DNA from: Scortum barcoo
Taxonomy: Eukaryota; Chordata; Actinopteri; Centrarchiformes; Terapontidae
Assembly: GCA_023238725.1 (NCBI GenBank)
Contig: CM041545.1
Span: 20,365,501-20,429,500, forward strand
DNA length: 64,000 bases
Reading direction: 5' to 3'
The translations under genes and the position numbers were made by a program. This document shows, piece after piece, positions 12,401-27,201 of the stretch. The notes beneath the pieces were generated by a model that worked only from the letters and a program-made list of their open reading frames with translations, was not told the origin of the DNA and searched no databases. How positions within the stretch are numbered: the first letter of the stretch is position 1; each line of letters begins with the position of its first letter.

Positions 12401-15400
12401 CAGAAATGATGAATCGTGTGGACGTTTTTAAACAAGTGATGAAAGAGTTATTCCAAGTAAATGTCATCGCATGAGATATAACAGGAAACAGGCAATGTAA
12501 TTTTGTCAAACCAGAAAAAAAATTTGCGCAGAGAGACAGATTATAGTGAAATATGTTAACATACACTTAAACACACACCCCCACTCGAAGATAAATAAAC
12601 CCACAAGCGGCTCACTTTTTGCAATAAAGCTGCAAATTTATTCTCACTCATATTGGAGGAGGAGGTTTGTATTATTTGCGCTCAACGGTGGATGATGTTA
12701 CTTAACATGAAAAGTATGTTTGTTTCATAAATGTTGTCCCCAAAACAGTTTGCAGCTGATGATTTTACTTCGCTGCACTTTGATCAATGGGAGTAAACTT
12801 CCCATGTTTAGTTGCAGCGCGTATGTGTATTTGTCCGTGTAATTGCTTGCATCTGTTTATTGTTGTTTGTGTCTGTGTTTATATGAAGGTTTTGTGCCCA
12901 CATGTGCGTTTCTGCGCATGTTTGCAAGAGTTGATGTTTGTGTATGAATGAGTATGTGTGTGTACAGCTCTGTGCTTGAATTTCCAACGTGTCCTCACGG
13001 CTTCCTTTGAGTCGCTGGTTTCATGTGGCACTGAGGTGCTTGATTTCCTCCCCGCTGTTGACCAAACACTTCCATATTAGATGTCTGACATTCCCTCAGA
13101 CATTATCTGTCCATCTGTCTGGATACGTGACACCGGAGGCGAAGACGCAGAGCTCCTCTCACCTTCAAAACAGCTTTTGATTGACAGAAATCGGAGCGTA
13201 ACGTCTGTCAACAAGTCATCTTGAAGAAAAGCTACTGAACAAAGAAGTCATCAGTGTGATGAGTTTGTTAATCTGAACATTTTGGCCTCTTTAAGACACA
13301 ACAAAGACCCTTCAACAGTCTCTTTTCATGTAATTATGAGCTAATCCCCTCTTTGCTGCTGTCATATAAAGGTAGTATAATTGCGTACATTTTCCATGCG
13401 TGTGTAAGTCCATCCCTTTGCAACGTCTTGTTTTTTTGATTGAAAGCGGATCGGATGCAGCTGGATGGTGCTGACCCCATGCCAAGAAAAAGAGCTCAGA
13501 TCCTTGAAAGCATATACAGTAATACACTCCAGCGCAGGAGAGCCTGACTTCTGGAGACCGCTGCAGGCTTTTCCTGGTCGTGTAATGCAGGCTTCTGCAG
13601 CTCAAAGGGGGATTTAATAGCTTGTCTCTCCGACTTAAGACCGAGTCATGAAAGCCTGCGCAGGCTGAAGAGCTTCGTAGCACGTTAACGTCTGATACCT
13701 CCAAATAATCTGCTGCGCCTGTTGCTTAATTCTTATTAGTGTCATTTATCTGCTCTTTTGGAAGGACATAAAAACCTGCATATTGAGGCCTTAACAGCCA
13801 TTTTGCAGTAAATAACATTGGCGTCTTCACATAATTTTACATGCATATATTTATTTATACATGGACCTGTCTAATCATCATACCCAGTTAATATTTTGCA
13901 TCAGATACTGTGTCAATTGTTTTTAATGTGCATTACTGTAAATGCTCAGTGTGTTAAAGTAGCCTGATTGTGATCACACAAAATGAAACTCCCAGTAACG
14001 CTTCGGTCAGCCAAGTGGCTCCAAGGTAACACTCGAGCCGTGCACAATTACAATTACAATTAATTAATCAATGACTCGATCTGCTCCAAAGATGAATGTA
14101 TAATAACTCAAGTAAAACGAGTAAAAAAAAACCCTGAATGTAATTGCAGATGAAATAACAGATTTCTCTGCCACTGCTGTGTTTTAGCAGGCGGTTTTCC
14201 ATCTGCCGTTCCAGCATGTGATTGTGAAACCTCGCAGACGGCAAACAGCCCAGGGAAAAAACGCCGGGCTGCGTTTGTGATTCTGCTATCTCGCCGCCTT
14301 AATTTAAGTAAGAAAAGCTCGGCATCTACAAATGTACTTAACGCTCACTAACAGCGGCCTTCCCCTATTTAAAGCTAATGTAAGTTATACGTAAGGGCCA
14401 TTAGTCATTACGATGCTAATTTTAATTTGTTTGCTGCCCATCATTCCCTCTATTGTTGTGCAAGTTAAGATTATTCTGCAGGCTTAATGTGGCCAAGACC
14501 CCAGTGTCATTGTTATGACTAAGCTCCGACCAATCAGCACAAAATTAGCATGTGGCTGATATAAATTAAGCACACACATGCTCTTTTTAGGGAGAAAGTA
14601 CTTACATTAGTTCCTTTGTATAACACAACTTGTATTTGCATAAATAATAAATATATGTTAAGCTACAGTATCATCATCCAGCAGTAGGGTTGTTTTAATC
14701 AACAGCCTCTGCGTCAGGTCAGCAGATGTCTCCTGTTACGTCCAAACGCTGCAGATTTGAGTTAAAACTGCCACTCAAAACGCTTGTAAAACATCTTGTG
14801 TGGAGTTCACATTGTTTTAACACGTCTTAACCAACACAAGGCAGAGCTTATAGTGATGTTTGATGTGAAGTTCGGGCTGTACTGTGGGAAATCTCATGCT
14901 ATGATTTCCATTTTTTTAACATGAATGACACAGATTCTATCCATTTTTACATTAATGCAATACTTTCTTGAGCTTTTAATCTCAAAGTTGTTAATTAAAC
15001 TTACATATAACTTCAGTATTTACTCGACTGATGGCTTATTTAGCATTTTCTGGGATGCTTTTGTGTGGACGAAGTGTTAAAGGCTCTCACAGCAATGGGA
15101 CACTTTGACCTAAAACTCCTGTTTTTCTGTAACAGTGGATTTGGACCGTACCGTTGCATTAGAACAATGCAGAGGTGTTACCCATGCGTGAAAAGAAACG
15201 TGTGGCTGCATGCTATCAGACAAAAGGTGGCTGCGGATATGATGGCTATCAGATAAGAGTAATGATCTTCTCGACGTGCGGATACACATCAGCAGTTAAA
15301 AAGCTTAATGCCTCCATTCACAGTCTGATGTTAAGTGAATCAGACGACTGTGATCTTATCTCCTCTGCTGCAGCGACCTCCGAGCAGACGTGCATCAGAC

Positions 15401-18400
15401 AACTTCAACTTACTTTCACGTAGTCAGCCTTTAATTTCAGTTTTAATTAAAATGCAAAGAAATGGCAATAACAACGGTACTTTTTTAAGACAGAGGTTTA
15501 GCTTTCAAATAAGTGTCAACGCCACAGTAAACGCTGGTCTGCTCACGCTTTCTCTGCACTGGCCAGGTCTGCAGCGGGTCTGAATTCAATCAAGCTTCTC
15601 CACCGCCGGCAGGTAGAAATGAGCCAAACCTGGCTGGAAGTCTGCCGAGCAAACGCGAAGCCAGAGCTGTCCAAAAGCTCCAGCACAGAGGATTAATGGT
15701 TTCTGTTTAGAGTTTAGTTTAGAGTGTCACCTGGATTTGTGGAAAAGTTTTGTGCAAAAAGCAGCCACTTTGTCATTTGGGATTATTTTATTAAATGAGA
15801 ATTCAAGCATTAATTTTTCTGCTATTACCTTTGAGGTAGCTGTATATTTGCAAAAAAATGTGATGTGAAAAATATCATAGTAATGTAAAAATTCTATGAA
15901 ACGTATGGAAAAGCGTGTCCACAGTAAAACAAGTCTGATTCCACATAAATACAGAGATGCTAATAAAACATATTTAAGAGTTGAGCTGCAGTCAGAGGGA
16001 CCACATCTTTTTTTTTTTTAGCTGACCTGACCATGAATCCACTTGTGTCTCTCTGGCTCCTCTCCACATTTTTGGTGGCTTGAGTGGAATTTCACAGGTG
16101 AGCACCACACAGGAGGGTTTTGTGAGGCTTGGCCGCTCTCCACAAGACGCGCTGACCAGACCAGATTTGGACTCAAATCGCAAATATATCTTGACACTGT
16201 TACATCGATTCGCACATACAGGGAGGAAAGTAAAAACGGGTTGTCTCGAACGTCAGTGGGAATGTCTGCCAGCTGAGTGGATTTTTCTACCAATACTGCG
16301 AAGTCGCTCTCTGACATTCATGTGATTGCTTGTCTGCAACTTGTCGAGTTAGTGCTTAACATTTTTTTCTCAAGCATGGAAAACAAAATTTTGGGGTGCA
16401 AGCAAAAGTGACTGCAAACTTTGACACACAAATTTACTCTGTTGACTAATAGCAACCCATCATGACAGCGCTGACCTTTAAGGGGACGGAGGCCCGGAGA
16501 GTGCAAAATAGAAGAAGCTATCGTGGCTGATTTGCATCGGTTGTCCTGGATGTGGACGTGTAGTGCATCGTGGTGGACAGTTTTCCTGCCTGGTGCTCAT
16601 CATTGTACCAGATGCTCCACAACTGTTGGATTTTCAGGCTGATGTTGTGTTATCTTCCTGGCAGATGATAATTTAGTGATCAGCTTTTTTACTTCACTAT
16701 CCACTAACTGATAAATTAATCGAAGTAAGTGTTGAATATCATCATACATCCATTTTGCACAGAATGGAGGCTAATCTAAGACTGACTGATCTTTTCCTGA
16801 ACTCTGTATCAGAGAACAGATATGAGTGTACCCGTATTTGCCACCTTTGCAAAACAGTAGTATTAATTTGTGGTTTTAATGTTACACAGTCCACACACTG
16901 TTTTCCCTCCAGCGTGTGAAAAACTGGTGAAAACAGCCAGTAGTCATCGTACTTCCAGATAAGATCTTCTTGGTGGAAGGCATTTCATTTTGATTAATAG
17001 TTGTTGCTTCTTGGATGAGTGACAGATATTGGTCTGAACACAACTGGAAATGTGATGGTCCGCTGCTCCGACTTGTTTTGCGTCCGTAAAGGAGAGAAAG
17101 GGGAGAGATGTTGTATAAACCTGTGGTGTGTGGTTGTGTTTCAGTGCGTGGTGTATTTCTGCCTGCCTGTCCGTCCTCTCTCTGCTACCGCATGTGTGTG
17201 CGTTTGTATGGTAAGTTTCCTGTGAAGCAAGGAGAAAATAAAGTTCAGAGACACTTATATTTCTTTTGTTGCACACTACACATATACACACCATGTTACA
17301 CTACATGAAACATGCAAAAAAGGTTTCAAAAAGAAAATTACTGCTATTAAAACACACTGCTGGCACAATGAAATCATGAAAACCAAACAGCTTGAATCAG
17401 TATCTGCAGAGATAAAAGTGATGATGGTGCAGGAACACACACATGCACACTTACAAACACAGATACACACTCGAGAGCACATGGAGGTGTGTATGTAAGC
17501 TGTTACATGCACACATGCTTTTAAGCACTCATGCAAACGTCCACACACATCAGACCAGCACATACATAAACATGTGTATCAGATTCCTCCCACCACCCAG
17601 AGTCAGTCCCGGGCTCTGGATGAAGCTTTTCTTTTTTTTTTCTACCCAGAGACTGTTTGTGTTTTGGGGGTTTTGTCTGCCTGCGGTGGCTGAGATCATA
17701 AAACCTGTGAGGGCTTCACAGCAACGCCACTGTTTGGCCTCCCGGCTCATTTCACCGCTCCGCGTGTCGGCCCTCTATGGGTTTTGATCCCTTTACGAAA
17801 GGTTTTGACAGCCTCGGTGTGACTTTCATTGCTTTGGACGCCATTCTGGGTATGGCTTTTTAGCCACGTTAGCAATGTTGGTCCCAAATTTAATGATCTC
17901 ATCACCTTTTTGATGGATTGGTACAAAATGTGATGCAGACATTCGTTGCCCCCAGAGGATAAATAATAATAAATTTGATGAGCTTACTTGACCTGTAGTG
18001 CCATTTTAAGGTTGAAACTTTGTCCCCTACTTTGATTCATGCCTAAATACTTTTTGTTAGGAAGCAAACACACTAAACCAAACTGATGCACACTGTAAAA
18101 CACTGCTGCCAACAAGAGACTCTTAATCCTGTAACTCACTGAAAACCTGAGTGATCTTACCTGTCCAGGGTCACATGGGGCGCTCTAAAACTTTCATTTT
18201 CCCGTTGATGCAATCACATTTATTGTCATGGAGGTCAGTCATACGAAGTGTAACGCTAATCAGCAGGAATGTTCAGCTATAAAAGAGCTCAGGACAGTCG
18301 GCACTTTGATACCTGAGTTTTCAGTGCAACTCTGGACAACGAAAAAAAGAAGCTGAATCGGCCTAAACTGCAGCTGCATCACTCATAAAAACAGCATGAT

Positions 18401-21307
18401 CCGTCTCTTTTGAAAAGCAAAACAGAGACTTTTAAGAGCTTTAAAGTAATCAAGGGATTAAACAATAAAAGTCAGATAATTAACTGACACAATAAGTGTT
18501 TATTTTTTAAAAATCCTTTATACATACTTTAAACAGGAATTGCGAAACCTTCTCTTGTTACAGCTTCTCTGATGTGAGATTTTGCTGCTTTTATATCCTT
18601 TTAAATCAAATATCTTTAGGTTTTGCAGGGTTGTTGGTTGGAAAAAATATATAAATGTGATTGATCAGTTCAAAATTAGGAATCGTTTCATGGGCAAATA
18701 TGTTGAATGAAGTTTTACTGAGCATGTGTCACCATAGAGACACTACAGATACGAATCCATTGGTTTGAATCCCACAGGACTTTGCAGCTGTGTCCCCAAA
18801 TCGTGATCTAAAATCAGACGCAAACCACTTTCTGTCCCCTCTATCTCCGTGTGTGTCTTTCCCTCGCCGCCTCTCTTCCCACAGCTCTTCTTCCCCCGAT
18901 CTAAAATTGGCTCCTCGTAGCGCTTCGCGTCTTTACGACAGTCGCTATTTTAGTCCGTAACCTCACATGACAGCGGCGAACGCAAAAGGGACACTTTCCT
19001 GAAAACCGAACTCCCAACACATTTGGGATGTTTGGATGTTTTTCATTGTTCGCTGGCTGTTTATAAGTCTGTGGTTGTGATGCTGTGGGCCGCGGCGAAC
19101 GTCTGCACAACAACAACAACAACCATCTCAATCTTCCCTCTGTCTCTCTCTCGCTGTCTGTCCACCTTTGTCTCTTCATTGCTTTGTCATTTTTCCTTTT
19201 CTTCTCTCTCTCTTTCCTCCCACTGTCTGTCTTCTGTTTATCTCCCACAATCCCCTTTGTCTCCTTTATTGATCAGTCTTTTGCCACAACAGACAGATGA
19301 ATTTCTCAGATGGTTTGGACGCTAGGTCCTGTTTTCCATGACATAGACCCGCTCTGTGTGTGTGTGTGAGTGAGGTTTACCGGCGATGGCGCTAAAGGTC
19401 GAGGTCGATCACGTCGAGCTCTGAGTCTGTATTTTTCTGCGTAGAACGAGACGATTGATGCAAGCTGACGGAAAGTGTTGACATGCATATTAATGTGAAT
19501 GTGCTGGTGTGTGTGCTGGTGCGTGTGTGTGCGCGCGGCCTGTTCAGACGGGTCTGCCAGCGGTGCTCCGGTTCTGGTTCTGAGTCCCTCGCCAGCGGTT
19601 TAAGGGAACTGCAGATACTCGTAAATAGCGCTGTGTGGGTTTTTGATTCCCGCTGTCTCTCTATCGGACTTCTGCAGAGTCAAAAGTTGGCGATTTCTTC
19701 CCGTCGCTGCTGTCTGCTGCTTTTATCGTCCGCTGCCGAGAACACGTTGTCTGAACAATCATCCTGCACCGCGGGAGATTTGGTGGGTTTAAACCGAAGG
19801 GCGGCGTTCTGTAAAAGAGCTGTGTCAATTTAAAAACAGGTCTTCAGATGAGTTATAACCCTGAAACCTTGTTGTGGCATCGTGCTGTGAGTCCTGAGCT
19901 GCAGCTGCACCATCAAATCAACCTAAAACATTTACTACTTCAACAAACATTATGTAATAAAAAGCTACCAGTGCAAATGCATTGGATTTATGCTTTAATT
20001 CGAATAGTTCAACACCTTTCAAACTTCCAAGCATGTCCACAAAAACCACACATTTCCTACATGTGAACTTTTCTTAAGCACGTAAGTTTTTAGCTTGCTG
20101 CCATTTTCAACTAATTCAAAGGCGTTTCAAATGTTTTTATCAACTTATCAATTCTGAAAATGCTACAAACATCTCCTACACACAGGGCTTTTAATTTGAA
20201 GACACATGTCCAAACTGTTGACTGCTAAAGCAAGTGTTTTTCACCAGCTCAATAAAATGGAAATTAAGTAAAAGGAACAAAATCTGGGTTGGGAAAATGG
20301 AGTGGTAGGGAAAAACATCTTAAAAATATTAGAAGAATGAAGTTCAATTCTCTGTTGTACTAAACAGGCCAGAAAAGAGTGAGCATTTCGCTGTCAAAGC
20401 AACCTGTTTTATAAGAACATTTTTATTTTTTCCATCAAAATATCTTTTTTCTTGAAATCTCAGAGGTTTTTCTTCTAACAGCAGCTCTAATACTCACAGT
20501 AGGAAGTCCTTTAGTGACCTGAACAGTCTTGATGAGGTTGGAGAGGTCGAACTGTGTGACATCACCAGAAGTTGTGTGTACATGTATGTCTATATGTGTG
20601 TGTATGTGCGTGTGTTTGTGCTTCGTCCTGTCCTGCATTATGAAGCGAAACAAAAGAGTTTAAGTTGGCTGCTGAGGGATTGAAATAGAGTCTCTAACTC
20701 TATATTTTTGTCTGTTTATGGGAGTTTGTGTGACCAAAACAATAGAAAACTGATGAGTCAACAAACTGAGGTTAACGTACAGTAAAGTGATATCGGTAAA
20801 GTGATATGATTGATACTGTTGATACTTTACATTAAAACAGGAAATCTTGAATGTAGTTACTCTTCTCTGTTTTCATGATAACACACAATGTGAGCCCCCT
20901 GGATGGTCAGTGTGTGTGTGTGTGTGTCCACGCTAAGTGCTCGCAGCTGCATTGGTCTGAATCTCTGCGTGAAACAGCTCGGTGGTGTTGTTCTTGACTT
21001 GCGCTGTCCTGAAGATTAACTGTGCTCCCTCCAGCCGACAGACAAGTCGCAGAGATTGATGGATGTTTTCCTTGCGGCCTCGCCGTGTTTTCGAGACCCG
21101 CGTGTTGTTTCTCAGCGCGCTGATGGACTGAGTGCTGCTCTGTGGGGCTGCGTGTGTGTGTGTTAGTGTGTGTGTGAAAGAGAGAAAGGAAGAGTGACAG
21201 ACAGAGGCAGGGGAGTGTATGAACAGTAGATGTATTAGGTTTGCCAAATCTCACAAACACCTCTCTCCTGTGTGGTCAGAGAGTGTGTGATTACAGGTGC
21301 CACCATA

Positions 21308-21338
<31 letters not shown>

Positions 21339-21742
21339 AGGATTATTTTCATACTTACATAACAATGAGGGAATTCAGTTTTGCATGCTGTGAGGCTTAA
21401 AACAGTCACATTTTTATGCTTTTTTTTTCGATCTATGATCAGCTGATTCTTTTTACTGAGAGTTGTTTTAGAAGTGGACGAAGCTTAAATATAGTATTTG
21501 AAAGTCTATTGAATCACAGTAATCAAATCAAAATGTCCAGAAATTCAATTTACTATGATGTGAAACAGCAAATCCTCCCTTTTTAGAAGCTGGAAACATC
21601 ACATAATTGATTATTGGACCTGATGGAAATTCATTTATTCATTCAGCTGGCTAATCAAAGACTGTGGATGAACTTTTTGTTTCGCACAATTTTCATTCAT
21701 TTTATCATCCAGTGTTTTCTCACGATAGATGTGAACAAGTAT

Positions 21743-21782
<40 letters not shown>

Positions 21783-21873
21783 GGGACTCATGTACAGCTT
21801 GTTCAGGGCGAAGTGAAGCAGGATAGAGTGGGGGGTTTGAGAAGTTGACATTTCAATCACCACAATCCCCTGT

Positions 21874-21945
<72 letters not shown>

Positions 21946-21977
21946 ACACACACACACATCTCTCTCTCTCTCTCACA

Positions 21978-22012
<35 letters not shown>

Positions 22013-25000
22013 CTCCAGCCATTTGGTTTGAGTCTGATTCCTTGTGACAGCCTAAATATTTGGCTGCGTCCGGGCACCAAGGTAAATGCACCCCACAAGA
22101 ATGTTTTTACAGGGCGAGAGAGGGAGAGAGAGGAGGAGAGGAGAGAGAGAGAGAGAGAGAGAGAGCTTTGGACAGAGATAAAGAGAGAGAAACAGAGAGC
22201 ACATGGAAAGAAAGAAAGAAAAAGAGAAAGAGAAGGAGAACTGTATCCTCGGCTTCACAGAAATATAACGTGTGTGTCGGCCGGCCGTCGTTGTGATCCA
22301 AGTGGATCAAATGTTCATCATAAGAGTTTAAAAAGTTTGATAAATTCTCACCAAACTGTCATTTTTCATGTGATGAGAGTATTTTCTATCATTGCAAACT
22401 GATTATCTTTGGGATTTGGACTTTAGATCAGCTGAAACAAGCAATATAAAGAGGTCACGGCGGGATATGTCGACGCCAATTTCTTAAACAGATTGAAATA
22501 TTTGCTGAATTATCAGGACCGACAGATGAAAATATTCAGTGGCTGCAGCTTCATGTCAGTGCCATTGTAAAGCTGACTGTCCATTTAAACATGTTCTCTC
22601 CAATGAAAACTTTTTTTTTCATGGAGAGAGAAACTTTCTGTTTGCACACAGATTTCAGCTGTCTGGCTCCGTGAGAGAGTTTTTCATGTCAGCATTCATT
22701 GATTGAACTGCTCGAGATCAAAAGGAACGGGGTATATATTGGTTATACCGAAGGATGGATTTTCCTTTCAAAAAAAGACGGGGAAAACCAATTTTTGGTC
22801 ATCATTATTGTCAAGGAAGGCCCGGGGATTTTTTCCCTGTGTGGTTTGGCAAAGAGACTCGCATCTTCCCTTTTGTCTTTTTCTCACTGCGTTGGAAATG
22901 TAGGCCCCATATTTCCTCGCTTTTTCTGTCTCAGATTGGAAAATTATTGAAGCTACCATCAAAGGTCTGCTCTGTGCTGCAGTAATCCATAATGATGAGA
23001 CATTTAAACACACATAGACACACGTTCATGTACACACAAACACACTGAAAAATAATCTTGTACAGGTGTATACACACTTACATGCACGAAAGACACACAC
23101 ACACACACGCAGAGAGGAGGTCATGAGTGACCCGAGGAATGCAGAGGTCAAATCTTTAAAGACCTGGCTGATAGAGGGGATGTATAGGATCAAAGGGGAG
23201 GGAGAGATGGATGGAGGGAGGAGAGGGAGGGAGGGAATGTACAGGATCAAAGGGGAGAGAAAGGGAGGACTGAAATGATGGGAGGATGAATGGAGGAGTG
23301 AGAGTGTTGGGAGGGGGGAGAAAAGAGTGAAAATGTTATCAAAGGGAGGTGGAAGGAGGGAGAGAAAAAGGGGGAGGCAGATGTAGGATAGAGAGATGAA
23401 ATGTAAAAACAATATAGATAAGTTAAAGTGGCAGGTGTGTGTGTGTTTTCAGTCTGAAAGTAAAAGTGTGCAATGGTGAAAGATTTATGTGCGTGCAGAT
23501 GTGTGTGTGTGTGAACGGGGAGTGTCAAGTGAATACCTGCTGAAGGAGGCTGTGAGCATTTTTTTTTTTTTTTTGCAGCTGCAGTACCCATTAGCCGCTC
23601 TCCACGGCCGTTTCTTTATGAATGCGGATAAATGTGAAAATAAATCTTTCTAAATCCCCCCCTGGCCACAAGAAGCAGCATTTTCCACCATCGAAAAGAA
23701 GTTTTTGGACTCGCAGAAACATTCATGATGTGGGAAACTCTAATCACTGGATTGTTAAAGAAATAAAGAAACCTTTAAAAAACTAAAAAAGTCGAATGAT
23801 CTTCTGCTTCACTTATGTTAACTGAATTTTGAACTTTAAACCACTTGTTGGCTTCAAATGTGATGTTGGAGCTCTCTTCCTTGAGATGATGGCTGCTGTA
23901 GCTTTCCAACGCTCACACAATGTCATGGTGACAGAAAAAAACTGTCAAAATGCATCAGCATATCGACAGAAACCACTTGTGCAGCATAATCAGTGTCTCC
24001 ACTGTTTATCTGCACTGCAAACCAGAGCTCACCACAGCTGCTGTCCTCAGATACTCAGAAGAAAATTAATTTAAGAAATAGCAGAGCAGCCACAAGGAAG
24101 CATGTTAGCGGCCACCAGCAGGTGTAGCTTTTAATGTGATTTTGCACCTACGTGTGCAGTTTTCTGATAATGTGAACAGCGACAAAATCAGCTCATTTGT
24201 CAGAAGTGGCCGTCCTCCCCACGACGCTCCGACGCAGACGGTGGCAGCAGTACCCGATTCTGTTGTCTGCTGGCTGCCATTAAATTAAACCAAGAGGAGG
24301 AAGGCGAGATTAGGTTCTGGGTAATGAAACTCATCTCTTGTTTTTGTGCTGATCAAAATGTGGCGGCCACACAGAGTAATGAAAACCGTCAGGCACCGAA
24401 GATTGGACGCCAGATTGGTAATCTTATTCTCCAGGTAGCTCAGGAAGCTGCTGATTTAAATATTCTACACAATTTTATTCAGGTAATTATCCATTTGAGA
24501 CCTATGCTGTTAAAAAAATCAGACGCCTTTTCTGGAGGATTAAAATGAAGGACGTGTTACTTCCTGCAGCTCCAACGAAACAGTGCAGTTAAATAAGCAG
24601 GTGTTGCTGTGTAAGTCTCAGTGTCACTGCTCTGTAAAACCCTGGCAGTCTTCCTGATAGGTCTTGTTTTAGGGCTGACTGCTCCGACTAACGTTTCACC
24701 GATAACATCGCTCATAAGTTACCCAGAATCCCTATCTATGTCTGTCTGCCTCACCACTCTGTCTTTGCCCTCCTCCTCCTCCTCCTCTGAGATTTCACTG
24801 ATAAACATCAGAACTGAGAGTCCATTCCTCTCGTCATCCCTTTCTCCTTCTTTCCCTCTTTCTTTATCGGTTCTGCTGATTTCTGGTGGAAATCATAGAC
24901 TGCTCTTCTCTCCCTCTCCTACCCCTCTGTGTGTGTGTGGTAGAGAGAGAGAGAGAGTTGTGTTACTCTGATAGCATCAGGGAGGCAGGAGGAAACAGAG

Positions 25001-25066
25001 GAGCTGTTGGAAGTCTTCATTTGTACTTGGGAGATGGCCAAAGCTCATTGAATTGGCTGCAAGTGC

Positions 25067-25098
<32 letters not shown>

Positions 25099-27161
25099 GC
25101 GGTCTGAGCACATGGTTAGTCAAGAGCGTGGACAAGCTACTTTTGAAATGCTTGTTTCAACCCGGAGACATGATTTTCTGGAAAACAAAGAAAGCACGGA
25201 GAGAAAGATGCCTGCATGCCGGCACACACATGCTCCTCTTTAGTTTCTTATCAAAATTCAATTGGAAATGAAGTTGCTGAAACGCCGCCAGCGCGTACGA
25301 TCAGAATAACATCAATTAGCTGTAGGCTTTACCATACAAGGAGTTTATCTCGCTGTTTACAAGCTGCTCACATCGCACCAGATTCGTGCAGTGACAGGAC
25401 CTCACATACAGTTTACATACATTTATACACACACTAAATGTGTTGCTGACACGTTGTTGCTCAGATTAAATACTCCCAAGTTTTCTTATCTGCGCCTGTT
25501 ATGTCTGTGGCGTGAAAGATGAAATATGCTGGAGGTGGAGCTGAAGTGTGAGAGCAGTCAGATGTCGGCCTCTCTCCTCAGAAAGCCTGTCAGATGACGC
25601 AAACTAATTTGAAGTAAATAAGAATTAGAAGTAAAACCAAATTTCATCCCCCTGTTGCCATTTATGGGACAATCTGTGACTAATTTCAATAAGAAACCAA
25701 CAGGTGACTCCTCAAATTTGTTGTCGTGTAGAGGATAATGTCATGATATCATGTGTGTTGTGGCCTGATGGTGCGAAAATGATCGCCAGCAATCATTTTA
25801 TCATATTTGACAGTTAAAGACAGAGGTGTGTCAGACTTTCTCTGCCCTCTCTCCCCTGGTTCGACAGCTTTTAAAGTGTGCTCCTTGATGCTGATGTGTG
25901 ATGTTGCTGCTGTTAAGGGCATTCGCCCGTGTGCCTCACGCCAGCTGTGATTGGTCGGGGTTCAACGCGCGGTTTGCTGGGTAGCTCGGCCAAGAGAATA
26001 TTATGCAGTCTGATTCCAGCTTTAGTTTCACTTCATAAAGGTGGCAAATAGCCCTTTTTACATCTTTGGTGTAGCTTCGGAAATAAAACTACAGCGTGAT
26101 TCATCATTCAAAGACATTCACCAGTTTTTTTTCTGAAGAGAACAACAATGGCTTTGTTTCAATGAGCCTTCAGTGGAAGACTTTAAACAGTCCATTGTGC
26201 TTTCAGGCGTATGTAAATTCATCATTAAAGATTGAATATTCACTGTTGTCTCTTGTTCAAAGGGTGTTTTTCACCGTGCTGCATCATTGCTGTGTGATGT
26301 TGGTGCTCGTGTTCAGTGTGTAGTCTGCTTCTTTGGAAGTGTGTGAAACAGGTTGAAATATCTGACTTCTAATGGCTGCTGGAAAGTTGCTATTTGGCAG
26401 TTTTTCTGCTCAGTTTAAAACCAAATTTTCTTTATTGTTCTTCAAAATGTTTTTTTTTTTTATGACTGCTGCAAAGTGAGATACCATTTCATAAATGCAA
26501 TTAATGCCACCTCTCCTCAGAGACACTCTACCTTCAGCACACTTGCCACTTTTCTTTCAAATCCTACGCTGAGCTCCAGAGCGAGGGCGGCTAGAAGTTT
26601 TTTCAGCCGCGCCGCCGAGCACTTCAAATCTCCACATGTGGGAATCCGACTGTGATGATGTTTGCTCTGGATGCACACACCCACCCTACTCCATCTCAAC
26701 AAGAGGGGGGCCATTTCCATGACAAAGGACAATTATTGACTTTCATTGGCACCGCTTGCTTTGATATCAGCAAGGGGTGTGTCTGTGTGTCTGTGTGTGT
26801 GCGTGCTGGAGGGGCGGGATGGGGTGGAGAGGGGGGGGGGTCAGCAGGTGGAGAAGAAGAAGAAGAAGAAGAAGAAGAAGAAGAAACAGGGGGACCTGAT
26901 GAAAGGGGCCGAGTGGGAAAATGCACCCACTGACCCACAGTGCACTAACAGAAGAGGAGGATCACAGCGGAAAGAAAGAAATCATTCATCAAAGTTTTCT
27001 TCTTTCTTCCTTTCTTTCTGTTCTCTCGTCTTGCTCCTGTTTTCTGCATCCTTCCTCGCTCTCTCACTCGCGTTTTCTATCTCCTTCCTTCCTTAAATGC
27101 CCCCTCCCTTTCTTTTTTACTCTCTTTCTTTTTATCTGGCTATGACCGATCCTCCCCCCTC

Positions 27162-27201
<40 letters not shown>

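Noticed and set aside
17436..17575. Degenerate CA-rich stretch as a SINE
   Set aside because: Only loosely repeated acacaca text, with no A/B box and no defined ends.
21845..22402. 185-codon + strand frame with HTHTHT, SLSLSL and RERERE runs
   Set aside because: It is the translation of the compound CA/CT/GA microsatellite, not a protein gene.
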